DNA of 64,000 nt from Gnetum montanum (taxonomy: Eukaryota; Streptophyta; Gnetopsida; Gnetales; Gnetaceae), in contig MNCI01026176.1 of the NCBI GenBank assembly GCA_015680685.1, positions 1 through 64,000 of the forward strand. The letters are read 5' to 3'. Positions 10,306 to 21,240 of this stretch are shown piece by piece. Each line of letters begins with the position of its first letter. The first letter of the stretch is position 1. The position numbers and the translations under genes were made by a program. The notes beneath the pieces were generated by a model. The model was given only the letters and a program-made list of their open reading frames with translations, was not told where the DNA came from and ran no database searches.

Positions 10306-11172
10306 GTAGGCTCTGATCCTGCCTCTATTAGTTATTTTTGTGTGTGCATGTTTCGTAGCGTAGACAGTCTCGTAGAGGGCTTCGGGTATACACTAAGCGT
10401 AGAGAGTTAGCATAGAGGGTTTCGGCGTATACACTGAGCATAGGTTCACAGCGTAGAGTCTCGATAGCATAGACCGTCATAGCGTAATCTATTTTATCAG
10501 TGCACAGCGTAAACACTTTTTCTTGCACAAAGCGTAGACGATTTTATCAGCGTAAACGCTGAAGGCTGTTATGGCGTATACGTTGAGGGTTTCTACAGCG
10601 TGTACGCTGAGCGTGAATAGTTAATTCTTTTCAAGTGTGGTACAGCGTAGACCTGTTTTCAGGGCTTATGGTGTGAACTGTTTTCGGCGTAAATGTATTT
10701 GCACAAGGTTCAACGTACACTGTTTGTTCAGTGTCCAACGTAGACTATTTACGTTGAAGGCTTCTATGGCGTATATGCTAAGGGTTTCTGCCATGTATAC
10801 GCTGAGCATAAACGGTTCGGTTGATAGCATAAACAGTTTGTTGTCAGTGTATAACCCAGCGTATACATCGAGCGTAAAAAATTTTTGATAGCGTATACAC
10901 TGAGTTAGGCAGTGTATACGCCGGGCATAAACAGTTTTTGATAACGTATACGCTGAGTTAGGTAGCATATATGCTGAGCGTAAACAATTTTTGATAGCGT
11001 ATACGCTGAGTTAGACAGTGTATACGCCGGGCGTAAACAATTTTTGATAGCGTATACGCTGAGTTAGGCAACGTATACGCTAGGCGTAAACAATTAGCAA
11101 TTTTTTCTAAGTGTTGGTCTACAATGTGAACTTTTGTTTTTCGTGTCGTTTTGATGCATGGCTGATTTACAG
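10306..11172 (+). other. Intron 1 of the antisense gene, filled with GCGTATACGC-type repeats
   Basis: The donor is CACAG|GTAGGC and the acceptor TTTACAG|TGG. Nearly the whole intron consists of variants of GCGTATACGC, GCGTAAAC and GCGTAGAC, the palindromic words of E's LTR U3. The last part is the ordered 53-bp tandem array at 10887-11098. Short open frames on either strand here are repeat artefacts. Confidence 0.6.
10887..11098. repeat. 53-bp tandem repeat, four copies
   Basis: Copies begin at 10887, 10940, 10993 and 11046, an exact 53-bp period. Each unit runs GATAGCGTATACGCTGAG..., contains two GCGTATACGC-type palindromes and ends in GCGTAAACAATTTTT. The copies differ mainly by transitions at CpG sites. 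The array ends about 75 bp before the acceptor of intron 1. Confidence 0.85.
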
Positions 11173-14140
11173 TGGCATTTTGGTTGCTTGCAAAGACACT
11201 AAATCTTTTCTCCTGGTTGTTGAGCTCGTTGGGGTGCTAACATGGTTTGGCCCCATTGAGGCTAATGAACCTACCCCAGATGTAACTGTTGACAAAAATG
11301 GGGTCTGGTTCAGGAAAGGTGCGTGTGAATTCCTGGCCTTCATGTTGGACAATTTCGAAGTGGTTATCTGGTTGCACCTAAGTGAACTGGTGGCGTAGAG
11401 CATGCTTGAGGCCATGTTGCCGGGAGCCGCAGAGGGTGTCATGGTCTTCATAAAAGACATCGACGAGGGGCCACTTGTGAATGAGGATGGTTCTTCCAGT
11501 GGGCCCAGGTCTACACGCCTGTTAGCACGCGTGTGGGCCCAATTTTCGCGAGGGAAGGGCTACCTCAACAACACTTTATTCTTAGCTGCGCGTGCGCACA
11601 TGCTGTTCCAGAACCCTCCTGGCATAGTGTACCAGGTGGATAGGTAGGACCATTTAGGTTTGTTGTTTCTTTTCACCGTTTGAGATTTGCTTCTGTTTTG
11701 ACATCTTTTCATTTGTAGGCCTAAAGTTAATCTAGATGGAATGTGTGTTGAGGACGATGGGCTTGGTCTAGCTCGCATTGCTCTAGAGACATTTATGGTA
11801 GGTCCCACCCTTCGTGGAGTTGTATTAGCTCCAAATGGTTCTTGAATTAGAGGACTGGTTGGGCGTTGCCAAGGGTATCAAGGGATTCTCTATGTAGGGG
11901 AAATCAAAGGTTGAGGAGGTGAATGAACTATATCCCCTATTTAGGGCACGGGTATTCCCTAAATCCTTTTCCCAGGTGCAGAGTCTTGGGGTCGAAGTTG
12001 TACGTATCATGTGAACTGTCCTTGAAACCGGAATGCGCTACAAATGGACCCAATTTTTGTTGTCAGGCCTACATAAGGAGATAGTGAGATTGCGCTCGAA
12101 TGTCGAGGCACAATCCCATTTTACCTTTGCGTTCTTTGCCGGTTATCTCCGCCATTTAGCTGATTTTCTGGTAGTTCACGCAGACAACAAGTATGTCCTA
12201 CGGGATTGAGGCCAACTATCCCGCCCGTGGATCAACCACTTGTTTGAAATTGCTGAGTCCCAAGATGCGCCCGAGGGAATTGATGAATCCGTGTCTATCA
12301 TGACAGGGGGGTCATCTGGTACTTCAGTCCACACACGTGACAGTTTGGGATTGGAGCTAGACGACATACCTTATACTACGAAAAGAGCAGAATGGGTCAT
12401 CAAAGAGACTGTTGGCAAGGCCAAGTCAAAGCTAACAAAGCACGAACGCTCAACTGAGGAAGCCTCGAATATGAGCGAACCACGAGTGAAGCACATACGA
12501 TTCAAGATTCCTATCCAAGGTAAGTAGACTCAGTACACTTATTGCTTTATTGTTTTCATTTTGTTCATAATTTTTACTTTGATCACTTACATGCCATTGA
12601 TACCTTCAGGCTTGACTCGAGAAGTGAGGAGCAGGCATTAGAGACTATTACTGAAGAGGAGGATACTAACACAAAGTTTAATACTGAGGAGGAAGACACC
12701 GGCAAAGATTAGGCGGGAGGGACAGAAGAGCTAAGGGAAGACACCACAGAAATTGAGCTGGTGGATGACCAGGGTGGTGTTGATGAAATGTTCAGTAGCT
12801 TTCTTAAGGGAAAGCTAGACTTAGGCGATCCCCCGGAAGGGGACAAAGAACACAGTATGTTTTCTTTTATTTTATTTTATGTTATTTCGTTAGCTGTTGT
12901 TTCCACAGTATTTTACTCTTTTGTGTTTTCATCTCTTCCAGACAAAGGCAACGAAACCAGGACGATGCGGGTGGACATACCTATGAAAACAGTTCCCCCT
13001 GAAAGGACCGTGGAGGTTAGTCCGTCTCGCACATGTGAACCATTTACTTGGACCAAAATGCCACCCTGAGATAGGTATAAATGTCTCGAATTATTTGAAG
13101 CTTTAGAGTTTCACACCCTATTTTTGTTGTTTTAGCGTTTGTTCTTTTCATGTGCATAGGTGCCAAACTGAGGTGGGATCCTTCCAAGACAATTAGCATA
13201 GAGAGTTTACCCACACTATCCCCAGAAGTTGAGCAGGTGCCAAGGCCTGTTTATGAAGATGTAGCGGAAGGTCTCGTTTACAATGCCAAGTCGCTGTGGA
13301 CCTATAGGCGTTCTGTCGAACAGTTGTGGCTACAGATTCAAGCAAAGGAAAAGGAAGTCTTCGAGTTGTCAGTTGAGCGTGATGATCTCAAGGCTCAGTA
13401 TGAGTTTGCCTCTGCTAAACTAAGCTGTGATCGCTCTTGGTGGACTTCCGAGGTCATGCATATCAGGTATTGGAATCTGCTCAATTGTCACACGTCATTG
13501 AATCGGAGACTAGCAAAGTGTAAGGCCCAAATAGATCTCCTGAACCTCAAGTGTCAAGATTGGAAAGCTTTCGCTTCCAAGGTACGCAAGTGGGGTCAAG
13601 ATGAAAAGAACCACAAACATCATTACAAGAAATCGTTGAAGGAATTATCCATTGAAAAGCATCAACTGGAAATGTTTGTGGAGGGTTTGGGTCTACGCTC
13701 TGCTTTTGATACTTTTGCTCAAAACATAACTGTTGAGATGGAGTCGCCTACAAGGGTGATTACAATTGCTTCTGGGGAGGTGTCAGTGGGTGAATTCCCT
13801 CTAAAACGTCCCACTTGGTCAGCTGTTGACAAGGGGAAGGCCTTGGCAGATGTCGACCTAGGCCTTGATGGGACCGATTGGACAAGTGTCTCAGAAGAGG
13901 AAATCCTTCGTCGGCTGGAATTTGGTTTAGGGGGATCCCCTATGGTAAGCATTGGGTTATTATGAAATTGGTTCACTGAATAATATTTGAAAGTTTCTTC
14001 CTTTATCTATATGTTGATTGTTTCTCTTGCATTTTCAGGATCAAGGCGATGATGATGCCCAAGAAGCTGGCCCCAGCGGAGTGGGGGCCCCTGATGCCAG
14101 TGGATCTAAAGGGGACGATCCTCCTGTCCCATATGCTTAG

Positions 14141-14679
14141 TTTTTAGTTTTTTTGTTTTGTTTTGTGAAAGTATTCTGACTCAAATTGATACGGGAATTG
14201 TAAATTGAAAATTTTGAGTTATTTTGAACAAATGGATGAAAACAGTTAACTCTTGTAATTGTACATCATTGCATGTATATATATGAAAAGTTTTTTTTTG
14301 TCGATTTTGAGTTTAATTGCGAACATGAAATGACAATGTAAAATGTTTTGGTGTTTTAAGTGTAATGCGTGGATGTAATTATAAATGATAAACGAAAAAG
14401 GAAAACAAAGTATAAGTGTATGAACTAGTTTAAGGCCATTTCGGGCCACATGCATAGTTTAAGGCCATTTCGGGCCCTAGCGTAAGCAGGGAATATTTTG
14501 GATGACACGGGTGGATTTCTCAGTTGACCAACCATTTCTGGTCGTGGCTAGTTTTATGTAGTTGTAGACATGATAGTTTAACGTCGTCCCGAACTCGGAA
14601 TGTAGTTTAATATATTTTCGGACTTGTTGTAGTTTAACGTCATTTCGGACAGATTGTGTTGTTATTATTTTAGTAGTTT
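14141..14679. other. 3' flank of the antisense gene with direct repeats
   Basis: No gene is visible. 14150-14420 is AT-rich and would hold the 3' UTR and poly(A) signals of the antisense gene. 14430-14650 carries five loose copies of the agTTTAAggccatTTCGGgcc / agTTTAAcgtcatTTCGGac word, the counterpart of the block at 9480-9700. Confidence 0.5.
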
Positions 14680-15518
14680 TCTGATTTTTCTTATTTTGAC
14701 ATTAGGCAATGTGTTGGTGGGTATGATTCTATATTCAGCGTCCCCTTCGCTGATCACGTTGAATGGTAATTCGGCCCAAGGGACATCTGATGGAATGGTT
14801 CCCGCGTCAGTGTTTTCTTGTGCTTCAGCATATATCGGGGTTTCTATGTCAGTTGTCGTTTCTAACTAAGGTTGCGTATGTACAATTTCAGGCCTAGGTG
14901 TTTCTATTTTGGGTGGATCTCCTTCTATGTTTAAGGAATTATCCCTTACCGGTTGTTGTTCATTTATGTCACGCTGTCTAGGCTCTTCAAGCTTAACCTC
15001 TGAGCCTTGGNAATTAGTTCTGTAAGCCCCAGTTGTTCGACGATGGGATATGGTACTACGTTTGTGGCAGCTCCATCATCTACGTGAACCCTACGTATTT
15101 TGAATTGATTTACGCATATTGTTATGAACATAGGGGTTGTTGTTATCTCCCCTGTTTTATTATCCACCTTGATGTTATCGTTGTGGAAACTTAATGGTTT
15201 GGAAGTTATCCCTTGGGGCGAATACATTACCGCATGAATGGAAGGTTCATTTGGAGGCAAGTCCTTGCTTACTGGGATAGACATTAGCATGCGCACCAAA
15301 GCTTCGCGATGTGTTTGTGATGTTAAAACTAAGTCATACAAGCTTAATGAAGTATTCTTTTGTTTGAGTGCTTGCGTGACTTGTGTTAAGGATGTTGCTA
15401 AGTCTTTACTGTTGGGCGTGTGTTTATCAGTGGTGACTTGATCCATTGAGTCCAACAGTTTTATTTTGTGCATTGTTGGTTTATCGTTTTGACCTAGGAT
15501 TGTTGATTTAGACGTATC
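14680..15518 (-). pseudogene. pol: Element E protease and post-protease linker
   Basis: 15473-14964 continues the gag frame after a single TAG at 15519-15521. It encodes the aspartic protease that cuts the polyprotein. The active-site motif is VDDGAATNVVPYPIVEQLGL near 15090, so the DDGA Asp residues are kept. A single N at 15011 interrupts the frame right after GLTELI, and the C-terminal half of the protease (flap and LLGRPW-type region) is not present. Beyond the N, a different frame reads an acidic linker to about 14680 with one stop. As at 8913, the N may mark missing sequence. Confidence 0.75.
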
Positions 15519-18500
15519 CTATTTTTTGGATTGTTCACCTTTATGTCCTGTGTTTGGTTGACTGTTAGGTGGCGTCATGGCTACTGCGTTAAGTGGAGTG
15601 GATTTAGGTTGTCCTACAGCTAACCGTTGATGCTCCTTCTCTAAGCGTTCATGTGTAAGCTTATCTGCTAAGCGTTCTTGTGTGTGGCGTGGGGGTGGAG
15701 TTGGTTTTAGAGCCTCGAGTTGCCTTGGGATTTGTACTACATATGGAGTTGGGTGGGATTGCGGTTGGACAGTCAGATGTGGTTGAGCAGAAGGCTGACT
15801 GGGCACCCTGATGACATAAGGACTGGGTTTACTTTGCGTTTGGGAGGTGAAGGATTGGTATTCATTAGAACTTTCGGGTATCCTAATGACGTATGGGGTT
15901 GGTTTAGGTGGAGGTTGGACCTCCGCTGTTGTGACTGCGGGTAGCACTCAGACTACAAAAGGAGCAGGCTGAGTAGGAGGGGTTGGTAGATTTGAGGTAG
16001 TGACGGCGGGAGGTACACGCACCACGTATGGTTTTTCACGTGTCGGGGTGTTAGAAGTTGCTACGGCGGGGGGTACGTGGACAACATATGGGTGCTGCAG
16101 AGTGCATGATGATTGAGGCATGGACATTGATGCAGTGGGAGGGATACACACTACAAATGGCTTGTTAGGCATTTGTTGTTGATAGTCAGAGTAGACGGTG
16201 TTAATGCTTGGCTTTTCAGGTTCGTTATCTAGGTAGATTATGTTAATAACGTACGATGCCTCTTTGGTATTTAAAGGATCTTTATACACACCCATGGCTT
16301 GGTTTTGCAGTTGAACGGGGTTGGCCTCATCGAAAGTGATTTGACCTCCATCAATCATTCGCTGGATGTCTTGCTTCAGGGTGAAACAGTAATCCGTGCC
16401 ATGCCCATTATGTTGGTGATAGTCGTAGAAGCGGTCCATCCTAAAACCTTTGGGTACTGGGGGCTCATCCGGCATTGCTAAACTTGGGTTCTGAACCAGT
16501 TGACAGAACCGGTCATGTCTCTGGATAGCAGCAGGGGATAATTGTTTGTGTTTGATTAACCCAGCTTTCAGGAGCTGGTCGAATAGCTGGGATAGCTTCA
16601 TAGGCAATGGCGTATATTGGGAGGGTTCTTTCCTCTCAAAGTTTATTGTACGGTTCGGTGTTGGGTTCTGCAATGATGATGATTCTGGCGTGGTTGTGGG
16701 AGTAGGTTTAGTATAATTAGTAGGGGCTACCGATGGTTTGTTTTATTGTGCCACATTTTCTTGTTGCGTTTCCACTATTTCCGCTATAGTTTCTTTAGCC
16801 TTTTCTTTATCCTTTTTACTGTGTTGATTTTTGAAGGCTAAATAGGTAGGATCGTGGCTATTCTGAGCCGCCTCTTCTATATTCTTAATTTGTACAAAGG
16901 CTTGATTAAGGTTACGCGAATTGAGATAATATAACTTAGATTTGAAGAAGTCATTAACTGCCCCCTTTAGAATGGTGAGCAGATATGTCTGTGGGATTGG
17001 CTCATGAAGCTCATTGAGAGCGGCACTCCACCTTTGGATGAATTTTTGTACAGGTTCTAGCGATGCTTGTTTAACTTGTATAAGACTATCAAGTGTCGCT
17101 TCAGGTTTCAAGTTATACTTGAACCTGGTCACGAATTGATGTAATAACTCTTCCAAGGAAAATATGGAATTTCTAGGCAAGGCCCGGTACCAATCAAGTG
17201 CTCTCCCTACGAGGGACATAGGGAACACTCGCAAAATGGCATGGGACCACGCCTGGAGTAATGCACATTCTAATCTAAATGTTATAAGGTAAGCATTGGG
17301 GTCCATCTCCCAATTATATTTAGTTAGTGTAGGCAATGATATACCTTTGGGCAAGGTTAGGGGCAGAACGGAAGAGCTGATGGGATCATCGTGGTAGAAG
17401 TCCACTACCTTCAACTCTCCGTCGGTAGTTGTTTTGAGGCGTTTGATCTTGTTAGTTAATTCTTGCATTAGTTTTTTAGCATCCACCTAGTCTTGAGTGC
17501 TAGGTGAGGTGATAGCTTGGGGGTGTGGTGCAATGTACAGATTAGATTATTGAATAGTAGGTTGGAAGGCTGAAAGCTGTGTAGTTGGCGGTTGTACTTG
17601 TGGAATGTTCATAGTGGGTTGTATCAGGGGCAGCATGTTGAGAGCAAGGGGTTGTTGTTGCTGTGGTTGACCTTGAGGAATATTGACCAGTGGAATTGTG
17701 TGGGGTGTCATGTTGTAGTGAGGGGGTTGATGTGATTGAGCACCCATTGCTGCCCATTGCCTGGTCATGTTTTGTGTAGGATCCCCCTGAACTTGTTAGG
17801 TTATAGTGGTGGAAGGGGCTCCATGTGTTTGGATGTGGGGGATATAGTGAGTGGATGTAGACACCGGTATCACATGTGGCATCCCGATCACGCAAGATGG
17901 GAAGGTTGCTCCCACGTTATTGGGAAGGGGTGGTACTTGCGAGGATGGGCCTATGGTTGCAGCGGGGATGATAGCGAGAGGAAGTGTACTGAATTATGGG
18001 TCGGTCACAGGGGGGACATGAACAAGTGCGGATGTTTCTGGCAGAAGTATTTGCACCTGGGTGAACCTGAGGGGTTGGAGGGGCATGATTTCCCTTGTGC
18101 CTGGATGAAACATGGGGTTGATATGGGTTTGTGGGCTAAGGATGTGGTACTAGTCTTCATGTTAGGATTGGGCAGCGAACTCATCCTCCTCTTCTGGTTG
18201 AGGATCTACTGCAGGCTAATCCAAAGATTAGCTCCTTTGCAGGAGGAGGTGTGTGATGAGCTCAGAGTAAGGCTCTGGAAGAGGGATGATATAGTATGAG
18301 GAAGGGATGAACTCTCGTCCCCCCTGTAGAAAAGTTTGTATTGCCTTTTAACTTCTATTTCGGCTTGGTCCACAGCTAGGCTGGCTTGTATTTTCAGACA
18401 TATGAAGTTGTACTGGTCTTGAGTTATGATGTTGGATGATGGGTTCCTCCCTTGCAACCTAAGGGACCGACGAGGCCCCACTGTGAATTGTACTGCAAGC

Positions 18501-18610
18501 TGTTGGACCACGGGCTGTTGGACAGCCATGGTGCCTACGATGTCGGTGACTTGGGTGGTTGTAGTGGTGGTGTTTGCGGTGTTCATGATGACCTGTTGAG
18601 AATGTGACAT
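15519..18610 (-). pseudogene. gag: Element E gag
   Basis: The chosen start is ATG 18610 (MSHSQQVIMNTANTTTT), with a Gln/Thr/Pro-rich N-terminus that is broken between 18206 and 17550. The capsid domain 17486-16743 is open (DPNAYLITFRLEC...MSLVGRALDWYRALP). The single zinc-knuckle-like motif is FYDYHQHNGHGTDYC, with Tyr where the first Cys is usual in Tat gags. The C-terminal third holds seven P[YF]V[VI]xxP repeats. Capsid, knuckle, repeats and protease lie in one frame, broken only by stops at 16743, 15948 and 15519, so gag-pro was probably a fusion. This gag would form the virus-like particle. Confidence 0.85.
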
Positions 18611-19153
18611 GATGTAGAGATGTGAAGTCAATGTACTTAGTGCAGCCTATACCTACGTGGGTAGCGTACAGCGTATAGACTGGGTCTCAGCGTATAGGCT
18701 TCAACGACTAGCGTATAGTGATAGCGTAGATAGCGTATAGGTATCTAGCATATAATGTCAGCGTAGAGAATCTACAGTGTAAATCGTGCAGTGTATACAC
18801 TAAGCAACGTATACAGTGTCAGTCGTGCAGCGTAAACAAGGTTACAGCGTACAGAGTGTAGCGTATATGGACAGCAGCGTAAAGGAATTTACAGCGTAGG
18901 ATGTTCAGCGTAAACTTAGCGGTGGCGCATACATCGTAGATGGAGTCTTGTGTGTAGTGTAGGAAAATTCTACAGCGTAAGGTGAGCAACGTGTGTGTTA
19001 GTGGTGTAAACAAAATTACGTGTGCAGCATAGACAAAGTCTACAGCGTAAATTGTGCAGCGTATATTCAGCAGCGTAGACGCTGGGAGTTTTGCGAACAG
19101 TTGGCATGTACTCAACAGTGTAGATGCTAAAGCATAGCAAGTTTTAGGCAAAG
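18611..19153 (-). other. 5' leader of element E with GCGTA words
   Basis: There is no gene here. The stretch between PBS and gag is made of variants of AGCGTATA/AGCGTAAA/AGCGTAGA words, about 25 copies in 500 bp on the plus strand. They are the same word family as in the LTR U3 and intron 1 of the antisense gene. Confidence 0.6.
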
Positions 19154-19171
19154 GCCATCCTTCTAGTGCCA
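19154..19171 (-). other. Candidate primer-binding site of element E
   Basis: On the minus strand TGGCACTAGAAGGATGGC starts five bases after the 5' LTR end. It begins with the TGG expected for pairing with a tRNA CCA end. It does not match the tRNA-Asp type of elements A, B, C and F. I cannot name the tRNA with confidence. Confidence 0.5.
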
Positions 19172-19176
19172 ATTTC

Positions 19177-20436
19177 TGTACCATCTAAAATCGTCGGTCT
19201 CCGGTTGGAAGGAAATAGAGATCATGGAATCACCGGACACGCACAGAAGACCCTACCTTTGCCTGAGGATGAGCTGGAATGAACGAAGGTAGAGTACCTT
19301 GGATGGTCCGCACGCAGATCAAGCAAGGATTTCTCCGAACATACACCGAGGTGCTATACGCTGGGTTATACGTGAACGGCGTAACAGGCATAAAATAGAG
19401 CGTAAACAGTGTAACTGATGCGAACAGAGCATAAACATACAAGAGCGTAAACAGAATACATGCAACGATTAATACAAACTGTAACAGATTTTTGGAAGAA
19501 AATGTAACAATGGCATTTCAAAATGAGAGTACAATGCACCGGTCTAACGCAGTTGTGGCTTGGACACAAGGCGGACGAAAAGCCCTGGTGGATGCAGGGA
19601 TGACTGTAGGCTAGTTCACCCTGTAGGCACAGTGTAGAGGTTGTATGCTCAACGTACAGGGTTGTCCAGCATATAAGGTTTTCTGCTCTGGTTCTCAATG
19701 TCTCTACTCTCAGGTTTGCTCTAGAATGTTTTGCCAACCGACCTGGATCTAGTGAAAAATTAGGACTTTTATACAGGTTTTGACGTTAGACTCAGGTTGG
19801 GTGACACGTGGCGCATTGATTGGGTGCAAAAGGGTGAAATTTACAAGTGTACAACATGTTACATCTGCTGGACGTATACACTGTGTCTGGTGGGCATAGA
19901 CTCTAGGCGTATACACTGGGCATATATGCTGGATGTGCTTGGCGTATATGCTGTGGATGCTAAGCGTATATGCTGGGCATATACGCTGGGGCGTATATGC
20001 TGATGGTGGCTCTGTTCGTGCGAATTGCTGCCTTGTACCAAGTCTTGCTCTGCAGTGTTGTCTCCATGCCATCCTCGGGGATTGCATGTCGGGCGTATAC
20101 ATAAATTGTACGTGTTGAGCGTACATGTGATGCATGTACGCTGGACGTCTACGCTGGGCATATACACTAAGAATGTCGGGCATATACGCTGGGCGTATAT
20201 GCTATGAACTTGGGCGTATACGCTGTGAATGTGAACTTTGAGCGTATACACTGAGAATGTAATCTTGGGCGTATACGCTAGATGTATACGCTGAGATTGC
20301 ATACTTAGTAAAAATTAAGTATCTCGATCTCCGAAGTTGCCATGTTTGATATCAGATGTAGCCGTGGTCGTCTATGTGTCCCAGGGACCTGCTTCTTGTT
20401 GGGCGAGTACTAAGCTCAAAATTTTGTGGTGTTTCA
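19177..20436 (-). repeat. 5' LTR of element E
   Basis: This 1260-bp LTR matches 3176-4409 from TGTACC at 19177 (LTR 3' end) to GTTTCA at 20436 (LTR start on the minus strand). The minus-strand TATA (tgtataaaag) lies at about 19766-19776, downstream of the U3 palindrome array 19865-20290. The number and spacing of GCGTATACGC-type words differ from the 3' LTR, which accounts for the 26-bp length difference. Confidence 0.88.
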
Positions 20437-20441
20437 CCCGT
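20437..20441. other. Target-site duplication of element E, right copy (CCCGT)
   Basis: It pairs with CCTGT at 3171-3175, with one transition. Confidence 0.6.
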
Positions 20442-21240
20442 GACATCTTTTGAAGGATCACCACATCACACCTCTCATCCTTCATCATATCCTTAATATT
20501 CTCATACTTCCCTCCACCATATGTCACCACTAGCAACATAGAAAGGTTCAAGACCATGACATTAATGAGAGAATGCCTCTTGTGCTACAAACAAACATAG
20601 AAATGATAATGCAAGTAGATCTCCACCACAATCCTAGAAACATCCTTTCTTCAGGATAGTTCCCATGCATAAGAACAGCACTCGTGGACCTACTAACTCA
20701 TCCAAACTAGCACAATTCCAATCAAGTGAAACATCCTTTCTTTCATGACCAATGTCTTGCAATCCTATGTAAGGGCCAACATCTGTCGTTTCTGCAACAC
20801 GTAACAGAAGAAATGAACGTAGCACTATGGAGAGACAGAAGAATCCATGGATTAATACTAATAGTAAAGGATTTAGTTGTGGATAAAAAATTCAAAATAT
20901 TAATACAACCCACAACAAAGCTGGCCTGAAAATGAGAATATAAAATGGTTTCAAAGATGCATGGAGGAAACTAATCCACTTATTAGTTCTAGACTTAAGA
21001 AAATAGAGCAAATAGAGGAATTATATGCATATATCTTACACTCTAATTATACACTGGAAAAGGATATTAAACACAAAGACTTGAGAATTAAAATAGAAAA
21101 TTAAGAGGAAGAAGCAAACACATTTGGATCTCCCAAAATAGAAATATCTTCAAGTCTAGATGAAGATACATTTCTGAATGATCCAAATGAGACTATCACC
21201 AATGTTAGATGTACTACCATATAATTAATTAAATTAATAA
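20442..21240. other. Unidentified degenerate coding-like remnant in element A
   Basis: Plus-strand frames around 20726-20929 (HPFFHDQCLAILCKGQHLSF) and 20940-21230 (WFQRCMEETNPLISSRLKKI, then a charged helical stretch) look protein-like but are broken. I recognise no family. No pol of element A is visible here, although its 3' region resumes by about 21350. The stretch is either what is left after a deletion of A's pol or foreign sequence. Confidence 0.3.

Larger units (their letters stand above)
10175..14140 (+). pseudogene. Captured seven-exon gene, FCP1/NIF-like phosphatase domain plus coiled coil, antisense inside E
   Basis: Inferred exons with GT-AG borders: 10175-10305, 11173-11643, 11719-12519, 12610-12854, 12942-13074, 13160-13944, 14039-14140. 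Exons 1-2, 2-3 and 6-7 join in frame, and exon 3 has the strong donor AAG|GTAAGT. Exon 2 resembles the FCP1-homology (NLI-interacting-factor-like, HAD) domain: LLVVELVGVL, then GACEFLAFMLDNFEVVIW, then RVWAQF and NTLF...NPPG. The catalytic DxDG and DDSPY positions read VELVG and AARAH, so it is a pseudo-phosphatase. Exon 6 encodes a charged helical stretch of about 150 residues, probably coiled coil; exon 7 is acidic and Gly/Pro-rich. Stops at about 11396, 11900, 12012, 12209 and 12711, plus frame slips, show decay. A host-gene origin is inferred. Confidence 0.72.
3176..20436 (-). mobile_element. Tat/Ogre-like Ty3/gypsy LTR retrotransposon E
   Basis: A 17.3-kb minus-strand element with two LTRs (3176-4409 and 19177-20436). 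In transcription order it holds: 5' LTR, PBS, repeat-rich leader, gag-protease, a 5-kb segment carrying an antisense gene, RT-RNase H-second RNase H-integrase, a 3' UTR with a satellite array, the PPT, and the 3' LTR. The flanks CCTGT (3171-3175) and CCCGT (20437-20441) form a 5-bp target duplication with one transition. The archaeal-type second RNase H between RT and integrase is the hallmark of the Tat lineage. It inserted into the gag of element A. Confidence 0.88.

Noticed and set aside
10887-11098. CRISPR-like appearance of regularly spaced palindromic repeats
   Set aside because: The whole 53-bp unit repeats with no variable spacers, there are no cas genes, and the context is a plant retrotransposon.
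9480-14680. A separate LTR retrotransposon nested between E's protease and RT
   Set aside because: No long terminal repeats, PBS, PPT or matching target duplication border this block. The flanking repeats are short words also found elsewhere in E.
20726-21230. Endogenous pararetrovirus (caulimovirid) coat-protein fragment
   Set aside because: The charged helical stretch and Cys/His residues suggested this, but no zinc-knuckle pattern or adjoining caulimovirid RT supports it.
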